A stretch of DNA of 5,435 nucleotides, taken from Sporichthyaceae bacterium (GTDB lineage Bacteria > Actinomycetota > Actinomycetes > JACCUZ01). The stretch spans positions 1 through 5,435 of the forward strand of contig JACCUZ010000248.1 in the NCBI GenBank assembly GCA_013698395.1. The letters are read 5' to 3'. The notes under the pieces were generated by a model. It worked only from the letters and a program-made list of their open reading frames with translations, did not search any database and was not told the DNA's origin. This document shows positions 1 to 4,905 of this stretch, in pieces; positions within the stretch are counted from its first letter, which is position 1; the number at the start of each line of letters is the position of its first letter. Made by a program: the position numbers and the translations under genes.

Positions 1-1
1 A

Positions 2-400
2 CTGCTGGCTGTGGGATGGCGCCGACGGGTCAGTGATCCGGCGTACCGCTCGTGGACCGCGTACGCCCCTGGCCTGCTCCTCGGCCTCGGCCCGAGCCTG
101 CTCCGCGCAGTCACCGACGCGGGCGACCTGCGGCCGCTGCTGCTGGGGCTCGTCGCGCTCGCCGTGCTGGGGGTCGGTGTCTGGGCTCGGCTGCAGGCGC
201 CGCTCGTCATCGGGGCGGGGGTGCTGGCGGTCGACGCGGTCGTGCAGCTCGCGCCGTACCTGGTGGCGGTCTACGACGTGGTGCCCCGGTGGCTGACGAT
301 CGGGGCGGTCGGGCTGCTGCTGCTCGGCGCCGGCGCCACTTACGAGCAACGAGTCCGCGATCTGCGGCGCGTAGGACGGCGGGTGAGGGGCCTTGCTTGA
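2..400 (+). CDS. C-terminal part of a polytopic membrane protein, SCO7613 C-terminal-domain type (5' end outside window)
   Basis: The reading frame is open from the first bases of the window to a TGA at 398-400, so only the last 132 residues are visible. The GTG at position 11 is internal to an open frame and is probably not the true start. The visible part has about four hydrophobic helices: around AYAPGLLLGLGPSLL, RPLLLGLVALAVLGVGVWA, LVIGAGVLAVDAVVQLAPYLV and WLTIGAVGLLLLGAG. It ends in a basic cytoplasmic tail with the motif ATYEQRVRDLRR. The YAPGL, RLQAPLV, LAPY, PRW and GATYEQR pattern is one I recognise from the C-terminal region of large actinobacterial membrane proteins named after Streptomyces SCO7613. 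Their function is unknown to me. The stop lies 13 bases before the ATG of the response regulator, on the same strand, but that gene seems to have its own promoter. The family call is from memory of the motif; the partial state and membrane nature are directly visible. Confidence 0.8.
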   Translation: MLAVGWRRRVSDPAYRSWTAYAPGLLLGLGPSLLRAVTDAGDLRPLLLGLVALAVLGVGVWARLQAPLVIGAGVLAVDAVVQLAPYLVAVYDVVPRWLTIGAVGLLLLGAGATYEQRVRDLRRVGRRVRGLA

Positions 401-401
401 C

Positions 402-407
402 TACCAT
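402..407 (+). promoter_or_regulatory. Probable -10 box (TACCAT) for leaderless transcription of the response regulator
   Basis: TACCAT matches the actinobacterial TANNNT -10 pattern. Six bases follow before the ATG at 414, so transcription would begin at or next to the A of the start codon. No Shine-Dalgarno sequence stands at a usable distance: the nearest purine run (about 382-390) is 23 bases away. No convincing -35 box is visible, which is common for such promoters. The box lies just after the preceding gene's stop codon. Confidence 0.5.
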
Positions 408-413
408 GCGGAC

Positions 414-1088
414 ATGACTCGGGTGCTCCTGGCGGAGGACGACCAGGCGATCTCCGAACCGCTCGCGCGGGCGCTGCGCCGCGAGGGCTACGAGGTCGAG
501 GTGTGCGAGGACGGCCCGGGCGCGCTGGAGTCCGCGACCGCTGGCCCGCCGGTCGATCTTGTCGTGCTCGACCTGGGGCTGCCGGGCATGGACGGGCTGG
601 AGGTGTGCCGGCGGCTGCGCGCTGACGGCAACGCAGTCCCAGTCTTGGTGTTGACCGCCCGGGCCGACGAGGTGGACACCGTGGTCGGGCTCGATGCCGG
701 CGCGGACGACTACGTGACCAAGCCGTTCCGTCTGGCCGAGCTGCTTGCCCGGTCACGGGCGCTGCTGCGTCGTGGCGGCATCGAGGTCACCGCCGGGGTG
801 CAGGGCGTGCGCATCGACACCGAGTCCCACCGCGCCTGGGTCGACGAGCGGGAGCTGACCCTCACCGCCAAGGAGTTCGACCTGCTTCGGGTCCTGCTGC
901 GGGAGAACGGCAAGGTCGTCACCCGTGAGCAGCTGATGCGCGAGGTGTGGGACACCGCCTGGTGGGGCTCGACCAAGACCCTGGACATGCACGTGTCCTG
1001 GCTGCGTAAGAAGCTCGGTGACGACGCCGCGAGTCCGCGTTTCATCACGACGGTACGGGGCGTGGGCTTCCGGTTCGAGCGCGAGTGA
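414..1088 (+). CDS. OmpR/PhoB-family response regulator transcription factor
   Basis: Cytoplasmic two-component response regulator of 224 residues, the usual length for the family. The receiver domain (about 1-118) has the acidic pocket E8-D9-D10, the phosphoacceptor D53 in VVLDLGLPGMDG, the switch threonine T81 in LTAR and the conserved lysine K103 in TKPF. The C-terminal winged-helix DNA-binding domain (about 124-222) has the typical LTLTAKEFDLL start, the recognition-helix region KTLDMHVSWLRKKLGDD and the wing hairpin ITTVRGVGFRFE. The ATG at 414 is chosen because MTRVLLAEDD is where family members normally begin and a -10-like box sits at leaderless distance. An in-frame TTG at 393 would add seven residues that do not look conserved. 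The stop overlaps the kinase GTG in a GTGA arrangement, so the two are almost certainly co-transcribed and translationally coupled, and the kinase is the cognate partner. Target genes cannot be read from the sequence; the gtrA-like gene and membrane protein beside it are only positional candidates. Confidence 0.96.
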   Translation: MTRVLLAEDDQAISEPLARALRREGYEVEVCEDGPGALESATAGPPVDLVVLDLGLPGMDGLEVCRRLRADGNAVPVLVLTARADEVDTVVGLDAGADDYVTKPFRLAELLARSRALLRRGGIEVTAGVQGVRIDTESHRAWVDERELTLTAKEFDLLRVLLRENGKVVTREQLMREVWDTAWWGSTKTLDMHVSWLRKKLGDDAASPRFITTVRGVGFRFERE

Positions 1089-2068
1089 GGCAGCGGCTGC
1101 TGGTGCTGGCCGTGTCGGTAGCCGCCGTGAGCGTGGTCCTTGTCGGTGTCCCGCTTGTGGTCGCCGCGCTCGTGGGGGGTTCTGTCGAACCCGGGGTGGT
1201 GGCCGCGCTGGTGGTCGGCGGTGCGGCCGTCGCCCTGGTCGTTGCTGCGGCGTTCGGTCGCTGGCAGGGCGCGAGCGTGGCTCGACCGCTGGACGATCTC
1301 GCCGAACGCTCGGAGACGCTTGGGTCGGGCAAGCAGCGGCCTCCGATGCGCACCAGTGGCATTCCCGAGATCGACCGGGTCGCCTGGCTGCTGGAGCGCA
1401 GCGGCGATCGCATCGATCGGCTGATCGCAACCGAGCGACAGCTCGCCAGTGATGCCTCCCACCAGCTACGTACGCCGCTGACCGCGCTGTCGATGCGACT
1501 CGAGGAGATCCTGCAGGCGGAGGACCCGCGGACAGTGCGCGAGGAGGCCCGCAGCGCCATCGCCCAGGTCGAGCGGTTAGCCACGGTCGTGGAGCACCTG
1601 CTGGACAGCGTGCGCGACAACAACCTGCGCGCCGGACCGGTGTCCCTCGACGACGTGGTGCTGCAGCAGGTGGTGGAGTGGGAGCCCGCGTTCGCCGCCG
1701 CCGGCCGCTCGATCCGGGCGCTGGGCACCCGGGGCCTGGTGGCGCTCGCCACCCCGAACGGGCTGTCGCAGGTGCTCGCGACCCTGTTGGAGAACAGCCT
1801 GATCCACGGGGGCGGCACGGTCACGGTGTCCACCCGCTCGACCGGCATCTCGCTCGTCGTGGAGGTGACCGACGAGGGACCGGGCGTGCCCGATGACCTG
1901 GGAGCCCGGGTCTTCGAGCGGTCGGTGAGCGGCCGGCGGGGTACGGGGCTCGGGCTGGCCGTGGCTCGCGAGTTGGCGGAGGCTGACGGCGGGCGGCTCG
2001 AGCTGGTGCAGCAGAAGCCTGCGGTGTTTGCGCTCTTCCTCAGTGCGGCGGGTGCGGGTCCGCGGTGA
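1085..2068 (+). CDS. Membrane sensor histidine kinase (HAMP-like linker, HisKA and HATPase_c), partner of the upstream regulator
   Basis: A 327-residue membrane histidine kinase. Two hydrophobic helices (about 5-31 and 37-57) are separated by only a few residues (around GGSVEPG), so there is no real extracytoplasmic sensor domain. A HAMP-like linker (about 58-113) has the conserved proline in ARPLDDL. The phosphorylatable histidine is H126 in DASHQLRTPL. The ATPase domain has an N box with N237 (TLLENSLIHG), a G1 box DEGPGV (263-268), an F-box-like VFERS (276-280) and a G2 box GTGLGLAV (286-293), so all catalytic elements are present. The GTG start shares a GTGA with the regulator's stop, indicating translational coupling. 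Leu165 is encoded by TTA (1577-1579), a rare codon in high-GC actinobacteria. The 3' end overlaps the convergent GtrA-like gene by 29 bases. The stimulus is unknown; the two-helix, loop-poor design suggests sensing of the membrane or a partner protein rather than a periplasmic ligand. Confidence 0.95.
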   Translation: MRQRLLVLAVSVAAVSVVLVGVPLVVAALVGGSVEPGVVAALVVGGAAVALVVAAAFGRWQGASVARPLDDLAERSETLGSGKQRPPMRTSGIPEIDRVAWLLERSGDRIDRLIATERQLASDASHQLRTPLTALSMRLEEILQAEDPRTVREEARSAIAQVERLATVVEHLLDSVRDNNLRAGPVSLDDVVLQQVVEWEPAFAAAGRSIRALGTRGLVALATPNGLSQVLATLLENSLIHGGGTVTVSTRSTGISLVVEVTDEGPGVPDDLGARVFERSVSGRRGTGLGLAVARELAEADGGRLELVQQKPAVFALFLSAAGAGPR

Positions 2069-2513
2069 CCGCCGCCTCCGGCAGCAGCTGGGGGAAGACG
2101 AACCGTCGGTAGCTCCAGAACCGGAACGTCGTGCCCAGCGCCAGCCCGACGCCGTTGGCCGCGATGTTGTCGGCCAGGGTGCTGGTGAAGCCGAGCACGT
2201 AGTGGGAGATGCCCAGACAGGTCAGCGCGATCAGCAGGCCGACCCCGTTGAGGAGGAAGAAGAGGGAGTACTCCCGTCGTACACCTGACCGCCCGCGTCG
2301 GCGGAACGTCCACGTCCGGTTCCCCGCGTACGCGACGGTGGTGGCGGCCACCGTCGAGAGGGTTTTCGACGTCAGCGGCTTGTCTGTCAGGTGCAGGAGC
2401 AGGTTGAAGACGGACAGGTCCACCAGGAAGGCCATCCCGCCGACGACGCCGAACTTCATCAGCTCGCGCACCAGCTGGTTCAACCGGTAGTACAGGCGCA
2501 GCAGCGCCCTCAC
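2040..2513 (-). CDS. GtrA-family small polytopic membrane protein
   Basis: Encodes 157 residues from a GTG at 2511-2513, within the usual size of GtrA-like proteins. Four hydrophobic helices are visible: about 22-42 (FGVVGGMAFLVDLSVFNLLL), 50-70 ending in the family motif GNRTWTF, 82-103 (SLFFLLNGVGLLIALTCLGIS) and 114-134. The last is followed by the conserved FRFWSYRRFVF (130-140). GtrA-like proteins are thought to help move polyprenyl-phosphate-linked sugars across the membrane for glycosylation of surface polymers; the sugar here cannot be told. The frame stays open to an ATG at 2663, but that would reach inside the divergent dehydrogenase gene. An ATG at 2459 would give a shorter product lacking the conserved amphipathic N-terminus, so GTG 2513 is preferred. 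No Shine-Dalgarno precedes it. A short upstream ORF ends in a GTGA overlap with this start, so coupling is possible. The 3' end overlaps the kinase gene. Confidence 0.88.
   Translation of the reverse strand: MRALLRLYYRLNQLVRELMKFGVVGGMAFLVDLSVFNLLLHLTDKPLTSKTLSTVAATTVAYAGNRTWTFRRRGRSGVRREYSLFFLLNGVGLLIALTCLGISHYVLGFTSTLADNIAANGVGLALGTTFRFWSYRRFVFPQLLPEAAVTADPHPPH
2045..2075. terminator. GC-rich stem-loop in the convergent kinase/gtrA overlap, possible bidirectional terminator
   Basis: GCGGCGG at 2045-2051 is the exact reverse complement of CCGCCGC at 2069-2075. T2053/A2068 could extend the stem past one bulged G. A smaller inner stem is possible from GCGG (2054-2057) and CCGC (2060-2063). 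The structure lies inside the last codons of both convergent genes, where a terminator serving both strands would be useful. There is no T run on either side, so this would have to act as a U-poor actinobacterial type, or be only a by-product of GC-rich coding sequence. Confidence 0.35.
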
Positions 2514-2539
2514 GAGGGTGGCGGGTGGAGCGCGGGCAC
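2510..2539 (-). CDS. Possible nine-codon leaderless upstream ORF coupled to the GtrA-like gene
   Basis: Six bases after a TAGGCT -10-like box stands a GTG (2537-2539). It opens a nine-codon frame reading V-P-A-L-H-P-P-P-S (first residue Met if initiated). Its TGA (2510-2512) overlaps the GTG start of the GtrA-like gene as GTGA. The larger gene lacks a Shine-Dalgarno sequence, so ribosomes finishing this small ORF could start it by coupling. The three consecutive prolines are a known slow-translation motif relieved by EF-P. Leaderless small ORFs are well documented in mycobacteria. Against it: the ORF is tiny, and such a layout can arise by chance in GC-rich sequence. Confidence 0.3.
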   Translation of the reverse strand: MPALHPPPS

Positions 2540-2545
2540 CGGTTG

Positions 2546-2551
2546 AGCCTA
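2546..2551 (-). promoter_or_regulatory. Candidate -10 box (TAGGCT) for the GtrA-like gene, minus strand
   Basis: Read on the minus strand, TAGGCT fits TANNNT. The expected transcription start is about 2539, giving a 26-base stretch before the preferred GTG of the GtrA-like gene, filled by the possible short ORF. No clear -35 box is seen; GCCACG occupies roughly that position (2569-2574). Confidence 0.4.
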
Positions 2552-2573
2552 CGGGAGGGCCGTCGGGACGTGG

Positions 2574-2579
2574 CACGAT
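2574..2579 (+). promoter_or_regulatory. Weak candidate -10 box (CACGAT) for the acyl-CoA dehydrogenase gene
   Basis: CACGAT lies seven bases before the ATG at 2587, the same distance as the -10 box of purK. The bases between also resemble those before purK: T-GACCGGC-ATG here and T-GACCGCC-GTG there. The first base is C rather than the expected T, so the match to TANNNT is imperfect. No Shine-Dalgarno sequence is usable for either ATG (2578 or 2587), which favours leaderless expression. Confidence 0.3.
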
Positions 2580-2586
2580 GACCGGC

Positions 2587-3729
2587 ATGCACCTCTCCGA
2601 CGAGCTGGAGTCGCTGCGCAAGACCGTCGAGGAGTTCGCCCACGAGGTGGTCGCCCCGGTCATCGGCGACTTCTACGAGCGGGACGCCTTCCCCTACGCC
2701 ATCGTCGCCCAGATGGGGGAGATGGGGCTGTTCGGCCTGCCATTCCCGGAGGAGCACGGCGGCATGGGCGGCGATTACTTCGCGCTCTGCGTGGCACTGG
2801 AGGAGCTGGCTCGCGTCGACTCGTCGGTGGCGATCACGTTGGAGGCCGCGGTGTCCCTCGGCGCGATGCCGATCTACCGCTTCGGGACGGCGGAGCAGAA
2901 GGCAGAGTGGCTCCCCCGGATGTGCGCGGGGGAGGCGCTGGGAGCGTTCGGCCTCACCGAGCCGGGCGGTGGGTCCGACGCCGGCGCGACGCTGACGACC
3001 GCGCGACTCGACGGCGACGACTGGGTCATCAACGGCACGAAGGCGTTCATCACAAACTCGGGCACCGACATCACCGGCCTGGTCACGGTGACCGCGGTGA
3101 CCGGCCGGTCCGAGGACGGCCACAAGGAGATCTCCTCGATCATCGTGCCGTCGGGGACACCGGGGTTCACGGTGTCGAAGAAGTACTCGAAGGTCGGCTG
3201 GAACGCCTCGGACACCCGCGAGCTGTCCTTCCAGGACTGTCGGGTGCCGATGGCGAACCTCCTGGGGGAGCGGGGTCGGGGTTACGCGCAGTTCCTGTCC
3301 ATCCTCGACGAGGGGCGGATCGCGATCGCCGCGCTTGCGGTGGGCCTGGCACAGGGTTGTGTCGACGAGTCGGTGCGTTATGCCAAGGAGCGCTCGGCGT
3401 TCGGTCGCCCGATCGGTGCCAACCAGGCGATCTCGTTCAAGATCGCTGACATGGAGCTGCGTGCGCATACGGCTCGTCTCGCGTACTACGACGCCGCGGA
3501 CCGGATGCTGCGCGGTGAGCCGTTCAAGAAGCAGGCCGCCATCGCCAAGCTGTACTCCTCGGAGATCGCGGTGACCAACGCCCGTGAGGCGACCCAGGTG
3601 CACGGTGGCTACGGATTCATGAACGAGTTCCCGGTGGCCCGGATGTGGCGGGACTCCAAGATCCTCGAGATCGGTGAAGGAACCTCCGAGGTGCAGCGGA
3701 TGCTGATCGCCAGGGAGCTCGGCCTCTGA
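2587..3729 (+). CDS. Acyl-CoA dehydrogenase family flavoprotein
   Basis: A 380-residue, full-length member of the acyl-CoA dehydrogenase family: FAD enzymes that oxidise acyl-CoA thioesters to 2-enoyl-CoA in fatty-acid or branched-chain amino-acid breakdown, passing electrons to ETF. The order is normal: N-terminal helical domain (about 1-115), the middle beta domain with LTEPGGGSDA (123-132) and WVINGTKAFITNSG (146-159), and a C-terminal helical domain with ERSAFGRPI (268-276), QVHGGYGF (337-344) and EIGEGTSEVQR (361-371). Glu364 in the GEGTSE motif is at the position of the catalytic base of short/medium-chain and branched-chain members. The chain length accepted cannot be read with confidence. 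ATG 2587 is preferred over ATG 2578 because of the leaderless spacing; the difference is three residues. It is divergent from the GtrA-like gene and 45 bases upstream of purK. It is related to, but clearly different from, M. tuberculosis FadE25 as I recall it. Confidence 0.95.
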   Translation: MHLSDELESLRKTVEEFAHEVVAPVIGDFYERDAFPYAIVAQMGEMGLFGLPFPEEHGGMGGDYFALCVALEELARVDSSVAITLEAAVSLGAMPIYRFGTAEQKAEWLPRMCAGEALGAFGLTEPGGGSDAGATLTTARLDGDDWVINGTKAFITNSGTDITGLVTVTAVTGRSEDGHKEISSIIVPSGTPGFTVSKKYSKVGWNASDTRELSFQDCRVPMANLLGERGRGYAQFLSILDEGRIAIAALAVGLAQGCVDESVRYAKERSAFGRPIGANQAISFKIADMELRAHTARLAYYDAADRMLRGEPFKKQAAIAKLYSSEIAVTNAREATQVHGGYGFMNEFPVARMWRDSKILEIGEGTSEVQRMLIARELGL

Positions 3730-3750
3730 CCGGCGCCCCCGGCGCCCGGT
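3729..3750 (+). terminator. GC-rich hairpin directly after the acyl-CoA dehydrogenase stop
   Basis: ACCGGCGCC (3729-3737) pairs with GGCGCCCGGT (3741-3750) with one unpaired base in the 3' arm and a CCC loop. The hairpin starts at the last base of the stop codon and is followed by only two further T residues. It stands just before the purK promoter candidate, so it may separate the dehydrogenase transcript from purK-purE, although the T tract is poor for a classical intrinsic terminator. Confidence 0.4.
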
Positions 3751-3761
3751 TTGCCCCTGCA

Positions 3762-3767
3762 TAGGGT
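3762..3767 (+). promoter_or_regulatory. -10 box (TAGGGT) for leaderless transcription of purK-purE
   Basis: TAGGGT fits TANNNT and is followed by seven bases (GACCGCC) and the GTG at 3775, so the transcript would begin at or beside the start codon. There is no Shine-Dalgarno sequence before this GTG. No strong -35 box is visible. This site also decides the start: an in-frame GTG at 3766 overlaps the box itself, and the TTG at 3751 lies upstream of it. Confidence 0.55.
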
Positions 3768-3774
3768 GACCGCC

Positions 3775-4905
3775 GTGGGCTTCCCGGTGGTCGGCGTCGT
3801 CGGGGGCGGTCAGCTGGCCCGGATGATGGCACCGGCCGCGATCGGGCTCGGGATAACCCTCCGGGTGCTCGCCCGCGACCCGCAGGACAGCGCCGCCCTG
3901 GTGGTGCCGCAGACCGAGCTGGGTGATGAGGACGACCTCGACGCCCTCCGCCGGTTCGCGGCCGGGTGTGACGTAGTGACCTTCGACCATGAGCAGGTCC
4001 CGACCGAGCACCTCAGCCGGCTGGAAACCGAGGGGATCGTCGTACGGCCCGGGCCGGCCGCTCTCGTGCATGCCCAGGACAAGCTGGTGATGCGGCGCCG
4101 GCTCACCGACCTGGGGATCCCCTGCCCCCGGTGGGCGGAGGTGCGCTCGTCGGCGGACCTCGAGGGGTTCGGCGCCGAGGTGGGCTGGCCGTTGGTGCTC
4201 AAGCGGCCACGGGGCGGCTACGACGGTAAGGGCGTCCGCCTGGTCAACTCGCCGGACGGGGCGGCTGACTGGCTCGCGGAGGGGCGTGCCCTGCTGGCGG
4301 AGGAGAGAGTCGGGTTCACCCGTGAGCTTGCGGTCCTGGTCGCCCGCAGCCCGCACGGGCAGGCCGCTGTGTGGCCGGTCGTCGAGACCGTTCAGGTCGA
4401 TGGTGTCTGCCGTGAGGTGCTGGCGCCCGCGGCCATCGAGGCGGACCACGCCCTCGCCGCGCAGCAGATCGCGCTGCGGATCGCGGAGGGTCTCGAGGTC
4501 ACCGGCGTGCTGGCGGTCGAGATGTTCGACACGCAGGCGGGCGTGCGGGTCAACGAGCTCGCGATGCGTCCCCACAACAGCGGCCACTGGACCATCGAAG
4601 GATCACGGACCAACCAGTTCGAGCAGCACCTGCGGGCGGTGCTCGACCTGCCGCTCGGGGACACCTCGATGACCGCGCCGCAGGTCGTGATGGCCAACGT
4701 GCTCGGCGGCGATCACCCCGACATGTACCCGGGCTACCTGCACTGCTTCGCGCACGACCCGGGGGTCCGGATCCACATGTACGGCAAGGTCGTACGCCCA
4801 GGGCGAAAGATCGGTCACGTGACAGCTCTCGGCGACGATGCTGAGGACGTGCGCGACCGAGCCCGGCACGCGGCCGCCTTCCTACGAGGAGACATCGATG
4901 GCTGA
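3775..4905 (+). CDS. purK: 5-(carboxyamino)imidazole ribonucleotide synthase (PurK)
   Basis: PurK uses ATP and bicarbonate to carboxylate 5-aminoimidazole ribonucleotide (AIR) to N5-CAIR in purine synthesis in the cytoplasm. The 376-residue product is typical for this ATP-grasp family. Visible hallmarks in order: the N-terminal glycine-rich loop VGVVGGGQLARMM (6-18), FDHEQVP (70-76), the ATP-grasp lysine and glycine loop KRPRGGYDGKGV (143-154), the FTRELAVLVAR strand (181-191), the VVETVQ segment (202-207), and the metal/substrate region VNELAMRPHNSGHWTIEG (259-276) followed by TNQFEQHLRA. The common RPHNSGH signature is intact; the residue two before it is Ala-Met rather than Ala-Pro. GTG 3775 is chosen as start because MGFPVVGVVGGGQLA is where the fold begins and a -10 box lies at leaderless distance. 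Its 3' end overlaps purE by 8 bases, so the two are one transcription unit with consecutive reactions. Confidence 0.97.
   Translation: MGFPVVGVVGGGQLARMMAPAAIGLGITLRVLARDPQDSAALVVPQTELGDEDDLDALRRFAAGCDVVTFDHEQVPTEHLSRLETEGIVVRPGPAALVHAQDKLVMRRRLTDLGIPCPRWAEVRSSADLEGFGAEVGWPLVLKRPRGGYDGKGVRLVNSPDGAADWLAEGRALLAEERVGFTRELAVLVARSPHGQAAVWPVVETVQVDGVCREVLAPAAIEADHALAAQQIALRIAEGLEVTGVLAVEMFDTQAGVRVNELAMRPHNSGHWTIEGSRTNQFEQHLRAVLDLPLGDTSMTAPQVVMANVLGGDHPDMYPGYLHCFAHDPGVRIHMYGKVVRPGRKIGHVTALGDDAEDVRDRARHAAAFLRGDIDG
4886..4892 (+). promoter_or_regulatory. Shine-Dalgarno sequence of purE (GAGGAGA)
   Basis: GAGGAGA lies inside the 3' end of purK, five bases before the ATG at 4898. It fixes the purE start and contrasts with the genes at transcript starts in this window, which lack such a site. 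Confidence 0.8.

Noticed and set aside
397..402. TTGACT, a perfect-looking -35 hexamer
   Set aside because: No -10-like sequence occurs about 17 bases downstream (420-425 is CGGGTG), and it would lie beyond the regulator's start codon.
52..417. Plus-strand frame overlapping the membrane-protein tail
   Set aside because: Ala/Arg/Gly-rich shifted-frame product; the other frame encodes clear membrane helices and the ATYEQR motif.
340..756. Minus-strand open frame of 138 codons opposite the response regulator
   Set aside because: Arg/Pro-rich low-complexity translation typical of antisense GC-rich frames; the sense strand has a complete receiver domain.
2028..2288. Plus-strand frame opposite the GtrA-like gene
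   Set aside because: No hydrophobic segments or known motif; the minus strand encodes a convincing four-helix GtrA-like protein.
2518..2586. Upstream in-frame GTG at 2518 and ATG at 2578 as starts of the acyl-CoA dehydrogenase
   Set aside because: The GTG would add 23 Gly/Pro/Ala-rich residues before the family's usual N-terminus and would almost reach the divergent gene. The ATG at 2578 overlaps the weak -10 candidate. ATG 2587 gives the expected length, although 2578 cannot be strictly excluded.
2514..2663. Longer GtrA-like protein starting at 2663 or 2588 on the minus strand
   Set aside because: The added part is Ser/Pro-rich, not membrane-like, and would overlap the dehydrogenase coding region. 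It most likely reflects an open shadow frame.
1045..4587. A 1180-codon open frame on the minus strand opposite several genes
   Set aside because: It is a compositional shadow. In the dehydrogenase and purK genes its codons are exact reverse complements of the sense codons, so stops would need TTA, CTA or TCA on the sense strand, which are very rare here. The translation is Arg/Pro/His-rich, has no recognisable domain, and the sense genes have intact motifs.
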